Positions 1 through 5,067 of a stretch of DNA of 5,067 nt are shown here, one piece after another. The position numbers and the translations under genes were made by a program. The stretch is taken from NCBI GenBank assembly GCA_002401525.1, contig NVTH01000054.1, positions 10,192 through 15,258 on the forward strand, written 5' to 3'. The stretch is from Moraxellaceae bacterium (GTDB taxonomy: Bacteria > Pseudomonadota > Gammaproteobacteria > Pseudomonadales > UBA3067). Positions within the stretch are counted from its first letter, which is position 1, and each line of letters opens with the position of its first letter. The notes under the pieces were generated by a model. The model made no database searches and was not told the DNA's origin. It worked only from the letters and a program-made list of their open reading frames with translations.

Positions 1-949
1 CGCCAAACGCACAATTCTCGATATAAAACTGTTGCCCGGTTTAAACCTGTTCGTCTACTACTTCGCCGTACCCGCCCTACTCTTTAACGCCGCCAGCCAA
101 CAATCCATTAGCGACTTATTAAACCTGCCGGCACTCACCGCGTTCACCCTAGCAATCATCGTCACTAGCCTAATTACCTATTTGCTGTTTCGGTTTCTAT
201 TTGCTTCAGCGAATCCGAAAACGTCTATTTTACAATGTTTAAGCAGTGTATTTTCCAACTTTGCCTACATGGGCATCCCTCTTACCTTTGGACTCTTAGG
301 CGAAGAGTCCTATGCAGCCACCATTAGCATCGTTTTATTTGGCAATATAGTCATCATCAACGGTTCGCAACTTTTATTGGAAGCGCTTAACCACAATGAC
401 ATTAATCTAAAAACGCTAGTGAATATTATGCAGCGTTCTTTTATTCAAAACCCCATCTTTATGTCCACTGTATTGGGGTTACTGTTTTCAAACTATGGGC
501 TGCATCTTCCTGGTAGTTTTCAAACAGTACTCGACATGTTAGCGCCGGCAGCCATTCCCGTGGCATTATTTTGTTTGGGTGCCAGCTTACAATTTAGAAA
601 AAATAATATCGCCCACGAAAGTGCGACAAACTCTAGCACTACAAATACTCCGCCCACAAACACCGAATCTATCGACTCCAATATTAGCTACGGACAAATA
701 TTCAGTTTGGTGGCAATCAAATTAATAGTGCATCCGGCCCTCACGCTGGCGTGCTTTTACTTGTTAGGCATTGAGGACTCAAGCTGGTTATTAACCGCAG
801 TTCTATTGTGCGCATTGCCTACTGGAGCTCTTGCCCACGTAGTCGCCTTAAAATATCAAACATTTGAAACTGGCACCTCTCAAGTCATTGTCTTCTCAAC
901 CTTACTGTCATTACTCAGCGTAAGCCTCTGGGTACAGGTACTACTTTGA
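1..949 (+). CDS. AEC family (auxin efflux carrier-like) transporter, 5' end cut by window edge
   Basis: This is an inner-membrane carrier of the AEC family, whose bacterial members export or exchange organic anions such as malate; the substrate cannot be told here. The frame is open to the left edge (first whole codon at 2), giving 315 visible residues. Family length is about 300-320, so probably only the first few to about 20 residues are missing. The TTG at 32 lies inside the conserved first part and is not a credible start. About nine hydrophobic segments are visible. Family-like motifs are FAVPALLF (about residues 21-28), NPIF...GLL (150-161), APAAIPVALFCLGASL (181-196), KLIVHPAL (240-247) and ALPTGALAHVVALKY (271-285). 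The two helix bundles are joined by a polar Ser/Thr/Asn-rich loop (about 197-230), presumably cytoplasmic. The stop (947-949) lies one base before the next start, which suggests co-transcription with the broken regulator. Family call is firm; substrate unknown. Confidence 0.9.
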   Translation, partial: AKRTILDIKLLPGLNLFVYYFAVPALLFNAASQQSISDLLNLPALTAFTLAIIVTSLITYLLFRFLFASANPKTSILQCLSSVFSNFAYMGIPLTFGLLGEESYAATISIVLFGNIVIINGSQLLLEALNHNDINLKTLVNIMQRSFIQNPIFMSTVLGLLFSNYGLHLPGSFQTVLDMLAPAAIPVALFCLGASLQFRKNNIAHESATNSSTTNTPPTNTESIDSNISYGQIFSLVAIKLIVHPALTLACFYLLGIEDSSWLLTAVLLCALPTGALAHVVALKYQTFETGTSQVIVFSTLLSLLSVSLWVQVLL

Positions 950-950
950 T

Positions 951-1237
951 ATGAACAATATAGTTGCTTTTTTACAGTCATTAATTAAAATTTCCGAGCA
1001 AGAAATTACCCAACTGATTAGTATTGCCGACTTTAAACAATACCCAAAAGAAGCCGTTATTTTTAAACCAGGAATTGTCTGTAATGAAGTATTTTTGATG
1101 ACTCAAGGGTTAGTGCGCTGCCATTATCTGCTCGGCGATAAAGAGGTCAATCTACGCCTGCTAGGCGACAACAGGCAGTGATCGCTTTATCAAGCTATAT
1201 TGAGTGGACACAGGCCTCCTATCAATTGGCCAGCAGA
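951..1237 (+). pseudogene. Crp/Fnr-family regulator remnant: frameshifted and truncated
   Basis: The first frame (ATG 951, stop TGA 1179-1181) encodes 76 residues that look like the N-terminal half of a cyclic-nucleotide-binding domain. They contain ISEQEITQLI, a beta-roll start (YPKEAVIFKPG), and VFLMTQGLVRCHYL followed by KEVNLRLLGDN. The homology continues one frame back, from about 1175, as AVIALSSYIEWTQASYQ. A single lost base at about 1173-1175 would restore LLGDNSAVIALSSYIEW, a typical run for this subfamily. No slippery heptamer is visible, so programmed frameshifting is unlikely. Family-like sequence fades at about 1215-1237, where the 3' end of the convergent peptidase gene begins. 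The rest of the sensor domain, the dimer helix and the DNA-binding helix-turn-helix (family length roughly 190-230 residues) are absent. No strong ribosome binding site precedes 951; translation may have been coupled to the transporter. The product could not act as a transcription factor. The right boundary is approximate. Confidence 0.75.
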
Positions 1238-2617
1238 CTATCGATTCGCCAGCATATACATCACTACTGCCCAGGCGGCAACGTTCTGTTTGAGCCCTTC
1301 AGGATCCACCTTATCCAAAGTATCATCCGCGGTATGATGAAAATCAAAATAGTCCGTGCCGTCTTGCTTTAAGCGAAACACATTAACCCCCGCTTTTTTC
1401 AGTGGCTTAATGTCAGGGCCGCCACTGGTAGGCGGCTCAACCCCAACGTCTATCCCTAAAGGCGACAACAAGGGCATGATTAACACCTGCACTGCAGTGT
1501 CTTCCACATCAAAACGCCACACTTTTCCTGCACCAAAATCAGACTCGGAGGCGTAGACATGATTCGCCATTTCATCTTTATGCGCTTCAACGTATTGTTT
1601 CGCGCCCCACAAACCTTGCTCTTCATTGCCAAAAAGCACTAAACGAATACTGCGTTTGGGCCTCTTCACTTGGCTAGCAATCAGTTCTGCGGCGGCCACG
1701 GTAATGCCCACGCCTGCACCATCATCAATCGCCCCAGTTCCCAAATCCCAGGAATCCAAATGAGCGCCCATTAAAATAATTTTTTCAGGCTCAGATGCAC
1801 CGTCAATTTGCGCAATAACATTAAAGGATTTGCCTTGTTTCTGAATTGAAACTGAAATATCCAGCGCTACATAAATGGGCTTGCCGAGTGCCAAAAGACG
1901 CACTAATTGATCTGCATCAGGATTAGAAAGCGCAGCCGCCGGCACTGGCGATTCAATGCGAGTGGTTGCCCCAGTATGAGGAAAACGATGATGACTCGTG
2001 CCTAACGAACGAATTAATAACGCGGCGGCTCCCTTTTCCTTGGCAACAATGCTGCCCTTATAACGCAGCGGCACGCTGTTGCCATAACCCGAACCATCTT
2101 TGGCCCTCGCGGTAGTCTGATTCACAAAGACAATTTTATTTTTCACTGCTGCTTTAGAGGCTTTTTCAAACTGCTGCAAATTTTCAAAGCGCACCACCTC
2201 GCCCTTTATTTCGCCCTCAGTACTGCCGCTATAACCTAATGCAGTAATAGCAAGTGGTTGCGCGTAATCGCCAATCACGCGCGCTTTTTCTTGATGACGC
2301 AACCATATCGGAAACGCAATGGGTTCCAACCAAACACGATCAAAGCCGCCCTTTTCTAACACCGACTTTGCCCAGGCCACAGCTCGCTCATTGGCTTCAG
2401 TGCCGGCTAAACGAGGGCCTACCTGAGTCGTTAGCGCTTCCACTAAAGACCACGCCCTATCGGACTGAAGCCCTTGTTCACGCAGCAGAGTAGCAGTTTC
2501 AATAAGCGTTTTAGTGTTGGAATCTATCGCCTGATTTTGCGACTCTGCAGATGCGAAGACATAGAGAGGCTGCAACAACAGCAGCACAAAAAATACTCGA
2601 AACCCATACCCACTCAT
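1238..2617 (-). CDS. Exported M28-family zinc metallopeptidase, carboxypeptidase Q (PGCP)-like
   Basis: This 459-residue protein is a dizinc exopeptidase of the M28 family, closest in motif pattern to plasma glutamate carboxypeptidase (PGCP/CPQ), which hydrolyses dipeptides and short peptides. A signal peptide is clear: a hydrophobic stretch at residues 8-21 and a likely cleavage after ASA (22-24), so it acts in the periplasm or outside. A PA-like domain is inserted at about 120-265. The catalytic domain shows all expected ligands by motif: H286 in AHLDSWD, D298 in GAIDDGAG, the E332-E333 pair in GNEEQGLWG, D360 in ESDFGAG and H428 in FHHTADDT. The start is supported by AGGA (- strand, 2627-2624) six bases ahead of ATG 2617-2615. 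It lies 55 bases downstream of the DUF4336 gene and may share its transcript. The C-terminus stops soon after a final AAWAVVMYMLANR helix, close to the remnant of the convergent regulator. Exact substrate is unknown. Confidence 0.93.
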   Translation of the reverse strand: MSGYGFRVFFVLLLLQPLYVFASAESQNQAIDSNTKTLIETATLLREQGLQSDRAWSLVEALTTQVGPRLAGTEANERAVAWAKSVLEKGGFDRVWLEPIAFPIWLRHQEKARVIGDYAQPLAITALGYSGSTEGEIKGEVVRFENLQQFEKASKAAVKNKIVFVNQTTARAKDGSGYGNSVPLRYKGSIVAKEKGAAALLIRSLGTSHHRFPHTGATTRIESPVPAAALSNPDADQLVRLLALGKPIYVALDISVSIQKQGKSFNVIAQIDGASEPEKIILMGAHLDSWDLGTGAIDDGAGVGITVAAAELIASQVKRPKRSIRLVLFGNEEQGLWGAKQYVEAHKDEMANHVYASESDFGAGKVWRFDVEDTAVQVLIMPLLSPLGIDVGVEPPTSGGPDIKPLKKAGVNVFRLKQDGTDYFDFHHTADDTLDKVDPEGLKQNVAAWAVVMYMLANR

Positions 2618-2672
2618 ATTTTTTCCTGTTAATGAATTTGTTATTTAACTAGAAGCCCTTAATCAATAGATT

Positions 2673-3398
2673 CTAACCTGTCTTTTGTTGATTCTCACTG
2701 GCTGCTTTATTATCTACTGGTATTAAAAAACTCATTGCTTCACGAATCTGAGGCTTCGCATCGAGTTCAATATTTCGACTATGCGCAAGAAGCACGCGAT
2801 TGAAATCCCAGTCAAGAATTTTCCTAAATGATTCCCGAAGAACAGCCTTATCCCGATAGATCCATTTCATCATTCTCGACATTTTGGGTGTTTCACTGTT
2901 CACGCCCATTAAGGCGGTAAATATTTTCGTAGCGAAGTTTGTTTTTTCGTCAAACCACATAAAGAGATCGGTGAGAATCAGCGTTTGGCTAGGCCCATGA
3001 AAGAACACATGCTCATCTCCTAATCCGCCGTTATAAAGTCGAAGTGCTTCTAAATCAGCTCCCCAGACATTACCGTCATTCACATCAATGATTGAATGTT
3101 CCTCTAGAGTTTTTATTTTTTTAGGCAAACCCTCTGGACAAACGATTTTCGCCTCAGGAAAGGCTTGCTTCGCACTACTAATAAACAGGTGGTGAAAATT
3201 ATTAGGGGCGACGATCCAGGCCACTTGACCTAGCGCTTCAATTTCTGACTTTAATGACTCGTCTATTTTTACGGGAGAAATTAAAATAAGCTGATTGAGA
3301 GTAGTTTTTACAATGGTCATTTGTGAAGTCACTTGAACCCCACCGAGGCTCAAAGGAGAGCGCACAAACCACAAATTATTCCCGCCTGAATTGATCAT
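2673..3398 (-). CDS. DUF4336 domain protein (metallo-beta-lactamase-fold-like)
   Basis: This 241-residue soluble protein fits the DUF4336 family, which is related to metallo-beta-lactamase-fold hydrolases but has no established reaction. Family-like features in order are: RSPLSLGGVQVTSQMTIVK (about 13-31), an ILISPVKIDESL segment (38-49), the paired histidines in APNNFHHLF (64-72), FPEAKIVCPEGLPKK (80-94), EHVFFHGPSQTLILTDL (129-145), and WDFNRVLLAHSRNIE near the end (197-211). The His-His pair (69-70), H134, D144 and H206 are candidate metal or active-site residues by analogy with the fold; this is inference. The family usually shows His-Gly near the last histidine, whereas here it is His-Ser. 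No signal peptide or membrane segment is seen. ATG 3398-3396 was chosen over an in-frame TTG at 3488 because AAGGA lies seven bases upstream, the family homology begins just after it, and the extra 30 residues look random. The M28 gene follows 55 bases downstream. Confidence 0.85.
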   Translation of the reverse strand: MINSGGNNLWFVRSPLSLGGVQVTSQMTIVKTTLNQLILISPVKIDESLKSEIEALGQVAWIVAPNNFHHLFISSAKQAFPEAKIVCPEGLPKKIKTLEEHSIIDVNDGNVWGADLEALRLYNGGLGDEHVFFHGPSQTLILTDLFMWFDEKTNFATKIFTALMGVNSETPKMSRMMKWIYRDKAVLRESFRKILDWDFNRVLLAHSRNIELDAKPQIREAMSFLIPVDNKAASENQQKTG

Positions 3399-3405
3399 AA
3401 TATTA

Positions 3406-3410
3406 TCCTT
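3406..3410 (-). promoter_or_regulatory. Ribosome binding site deciding the DUF4336 start
   Basis: On the - strand AAGGA (3410-3406) sits seven bases before ATG 3398-3396, a good Shine-Dalgarno match at good spacing. The alternative in-frame TTG start at 3488-3486 has no comparable site. This supports the 241-residue product over the 271-residue extension. Confidence 0.7.
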
Positions 3411-3459
3411 AATAGAATCACGGCAATTTTTAGACTGTTGGTATTGATTAATCTTTGGC

Positions 3460-3488
3460 AATTTACCGTGACCGAACGGCAATAACAA
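3460..3488 (-). promoter_or_regulatory. Candidate sigma-70 promoter for the DUF4336 gene (and perhaps M28)
   Basis: Read on the - strand, TTGTTA (3488-3483) and TAAATT (3465-3460) are separated by exactly 17 bases, each matching four of six consensus positions. Transcription would begin near 3453, giving a leader of about 55 bases before the ATG at 3398. An 8-bp perfect palindrome, GATTAATC (3446-3453), lies at the predicted start point and could be an operator, but palindromes this short arise by chance. The call is by eye only. Confidence 0.3.
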
Positions 3489-3663
3489 GCCATTCCCAAG
3501 ACGGCCTCTAAATGAAGGTGGCCATTTAGGATTGTGGCGCGCCTATTCCCATAAGGCTAGGCACGAAGTGAAGAGATATTTTAATGACGGAGGTAAATTT
3601 GGATTTCGCTTAGGCACAAGCTGAAACCCTAACTAAAACTAAATCCCAAACTAAAATCCCAAA
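3489..3663. other. Intergenic stretch between ygiQ and the DUF4336 promoter region; small hairpin at 3508-3529
   Basis: No credible gene was found here; the longest ATG frame noticed on the + strand (from 3583) has nine codons. CTAAATG (3508-3514) and CATTTAG (3523-3529) form a perfect 7-bp stem around an 8-base loop. A weaker GCCTA/TAGGC pair lies at 3541-3545 and 3558-3562. Neither stem is followed by a U-run on either strand, so they are not typical intrinsic terminators. The ygiQ transcript therefore has no obvious stop signal here and may read on toward the DUF4336 gene. Confidence 0.35.
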
Positions 3664-3666
3664 CTA
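3624..3666 (-). repeat. Short tandem repeat carrying the ygiQ stop codon
   Basis: Two perfect adjacent 13-bp units, AAATCCCAAACTA on the + strand, occupy 3641-3653 and 3654-3666. A related 12-bp unit, AAACCCTAACTA, lies at 3624-3635, separated by five bases. On the - strand each unit begins with TAG, and the TAG of the right-hand unit (3666-3664) is the ygiQ stop codon. This looks like slippage-prone DNA at the gene's 3' end; no function is evident. Confidence 0.75.
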
Positions 3667-5067
3667 GGATCGACGTTTCCGTGGCGAGCGCCGTTTCTGA
3701 GTATCCGGCGTGCCATTATTGCGGCTTGCGTTATTGCGATTGGTACGATTGGTACGATTGCCATTAGTTCGGTTTTCGCTATTCCGATTGGAATCGTCTT
3801 GGTCAGTGCTAGCGCTAGTGCCATTGGAACGATTGCTGCTGTTGGCATTGCTGCTTTTGGCGATGCTTCTATTAGAATTATTTTTGTTAACGGTATTTCG
3901 ATTGGAGTTGTCACGACTAGAACTAACACGTTTAGAGCTGCCGCGATTAGCGCCATCACGGTTGGAATCCCCCCGCTGACCGCCTTGATGATTCTGCCCC
4001 CGCCCTTCTTCCCGAGACGGTTTAGACGCAGCCGCCACCAATTGATTAGGGCCGTCACCGATTAATTCCCCGCGATTAATGCTGTGCAAAAGGTCTCGAA
4101 TCACATTGGCGTTGTCGGGGTCATGATAGCGTAACAACGCCTTGTGTAATTGCCGTTGTTTCAGGCTTTTGGTAACCACCATTTTTTCTGATTTATAACT
4201 TAGTTTTTCTAACGGGTTGCGTTCAGAATAATACATCGCTGTTGCCAACGACATGGGAGAAGGATAAAACGTCTGCCCCTGATCGACGCGCATTTTATTG
4301 CGCTTTAACCACAGCGCTAAATTCACCATGTCTTCATCTTCGCAACCGGGATGTGCAGCGATAAAGTAGGGTATTAAATATTGTTTCTTGCCCGCACTTT
4401 TGGAGAACTGCTCAAACAACACCTTAAATTCGTCAAAAGCTCCCATGCCCGGTTTCATCATTTTTGAAAGCGGGCCGTCTTCCGTGTGCTCAGGCGCAAT
4501 CTTTAAATAACCGCCGACATGATGAGACACGAGCTCTTTGACGTACTCATGATCTTGCACCGCTAAATCGTAACGTAGGCCGGAAGCGATTAAGATGCGT
4601 TTAACGCCTTTAATCTCCCGCGCACGCCGATAAAGAGACGTAGTCTGGGAATGGTCCGTGACTAAATTGGAGCAAATTACCGGATAAACACACGACAGTT
4701 TTCGACAATGGGATTGAATCGTATCGTCTTTGCAGTTGAGGTGATACATGTTGGCGGTAGGGCCGCCTAAATCAGAGATAGTGCCGGTAAACCCTGGGGT
4801 CATATCGCGAATATTTTCAATTTCCTTGAGTACCGATTCCTGCGAGCGACTTTGAATCACCCGCCCTTCATGCTCAGTGATCGAACAAAAGGTACAGCCA
4901 CCAAAACAACCGCGCATGATATTCACCGAAAAACGAATCATGTCGAACGCGGGAATTTTTGCATCATTGTATTTAGGGTGCGGTCGGCGTTGATAGGTTA
5001 AATCAAACACCCCGTCGATCTCGTTAGTCTCCAACGGGATCGGCGGCGGGTTGACCCAAATTTCCTT
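3664..5067 (-). CDS. ygiQ: YgiQ family radical SAM protein, N-terminal part beyond the right edge
   Basis: The visible 467 residues are the C-terminal two thirds or so of a YgiQ (UPF0313) protein, normally about 700-770 residues; the cobalamin-binding-like N-terminal region lies outside. The frame is open to 5067, beginning [12 protein letters not shown], so the in-frame TTG at 5034 is not the start. The radical SAM cluster motif is [12 protein letters not shown]-x3-C-x2-C, at visible residues 54, 58 and 61, which would bind a [4Fe-4S] cluster and S-adenosylmethionine. Other YgiQ hallmarks are [11 protein letters not shown] (about 98-108), [31 protein letters not shown] (about 188-207), [15 protein letters not shown] and [26 protein letters not shown]3362-like C-terminal segment follows ([19 protein letters not shown]). 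From about residue 347 to the end is a disordered, basic tail rich in Asn, Ser and Arg, described separately. The reaction catalysed by YgiQ is not established. Family identity is very secure. Confidence 0.95.
   Translation of the reverse strand, partial: KEIWVNPPPIPLETNEIDGVFDLTYQRRPHPKYNDAKIPAFDMIRFSVNIMRGCFGGCTFCSITEHEGRVIQSRSQESVLKEIENIRDMTPGFTGTISDLGGPTANMYHLNCKDDTIQSHCRKLSCVYPVICSNLVTDHSQTTSLYRRAREIKGVKRILIASGLRYDLAVQDHEYVKELVSHHVGGYLKIAPEHTEDGPLSKMMKPGMGAFDEFKVLFEQFSKSAGKKQYLIPYFIAAHPGCEDEDMVNLALWLKRNKMRVDQGQTFYPSPMSLATAMYYSERNPLEKLSYKSEKMVVTKSLKQRQLHKALLRYHDPDNANVIRDLLHSINRGELIGDGPNQLVAAASKPSREEGRGQNHQGGQRGDSNRDGANRGSSKRVSSSRDNSNRNTVNKNNSNRSIAKSSNANSSNRSNGTSASTDQDDSNRNSENRTNGNRTNRTNRNNASRNNGTPDTQKRRSPRKRRS
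3667..4029 (-). other. Low-complexity Asn/Ser/Arg-rich C-terminal tail of YgiQ
   Basis: These bases encode the last 121 residues of YgiQ, after the conserved C-terminal segment ends near [10 protein letters not shown]. By hand count 25 of them are Asn, and the dipeptide Asn-Arg occurs ten times, mostly as SNR or TNR. The tail ends in the strongly basic [10 protein letters not shown]. At the DNA level there are short direct repeats, for example CGATTGGTA at 3737-3745 and again at 3746-3754, followed by CGATTG. The segment is likely disordered and may bind RNA or another polyanion; that is inference. YgiQ homologues often carry variable basic tails, but this composition and length look extreme. 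Confidence 0.8.

Noticed and set aside
1161..1181. Programmed -1 frameshift in the Crp/Fnr gene
   Set aside because: No X-XXY-YYZ slippery heptamer is present, and the downstream frame does not lead to a complete protein.
1213..1231. GGCC...GGCC inverted repeat between the convergent genes, considered as a terminator
   Set aside because: Only a 4-bp stem around an 11-base loop, with no T-run on either side.
1178..1372. GTG-initiated + strand frame of 64 codons
   Set aside because: Its first part is the -1 frame continuation of the Crp/Fnr remnant and the rest is antisense to the M28 gene. It is not a separate gene.
1356..2493. + strand open frames at 1356-1556 and 2254-2493
   Set aside because: Both are antisense shadows inside the M28 coding region, which has all catalytic motifs on the other strand.
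3399..3488. 30-residue N-terminal extension of the DUF4336 protein from TTG 3488
   Set aside because: No ribosome binding site, non-conserved sequence, and overlap with the candidate promoter; the ATG at 3398 has a good AAGGA site.
3583..3612. Nine-codon ATG frame in the intergenic stretch
   Set aside because: Too short and without supporting features.
3651..4065. Other open frames over the ygiQ tail: - strand 3651-4058 and + strand 3710-3979 and 3799-4065 (one strongly leucine-rich)
   Set aside because: All lie over the low-complexity tail region, where the repeated Asn-Arg codons leave few stops in other frames. They show repetitive composition, no start signals and no recognisable domain. 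The YgiQ frame is continuous with a secure domain.

Overview
The window looks like chromosomal sequence from a gammaproteobacterium, possibly marine. This rests on a YgiQ-type radical SAM protein, a PGCP-like secreted M28 peptidase and a DUF4336 protein, with moderate base composition judged by eye. The genus cannot be named from the sequence. No RNA genes, CRISPR array, insertion sequence, phage gene or origin could be supported.

Layout. On the + strand at the left edge is the 3' part of an AEC-family (auxin efflux carrier-like) membrane transporter, ending at 949. One base later begins a Crp/Fnr-type cyclic-nucleotide-binding regulator that is broken. Its frame is lost at about 1173-1181, apparently by a single-base deletion. 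Its homology then stops against the 3' end of the convergent gene, so the rest of the sensor domain and the helix-turn-helix are missing. The remaining three genes are on the - strand, read from right to left: a partial ygiQ (radical SAM, cut by the right edge, stop at 3664-3666), a DUF4336 metallo-beta-lactamase-like protein (2673-3398), and an exported M28 zinc aminopeptidase/carboxypeptidase Q-like enzyme (1238-2617). The last two lie 55 bases apart and could share a transcript. The 265 bases between ygiQ and the DUF4336 start hold a tandem repeat, a small hairpin and a candidate promoter.

How they work together. No single pathway links these genes. The M28 enzyme would cleave peptides in the periplasm or outside the cell. 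The AEC protein would move an organic anion across the inner membrane. The YgiQ and DUF4336 proteins have no firmly known reaction. The neighbourhood reads as ordinary housekeeping or accessory chromosome with one decayed regulator.

The points most worth a second look are the decayed Crp/Fnr gene with its likely deletion junction, and the roughly 120-residue Asn/Ser/Arg-rich basic tail on YgiQ. The 13-bp tandem repeat that carries the ygiQ stop codon also deserves a check. I did not see a convincing new multi-gene system.
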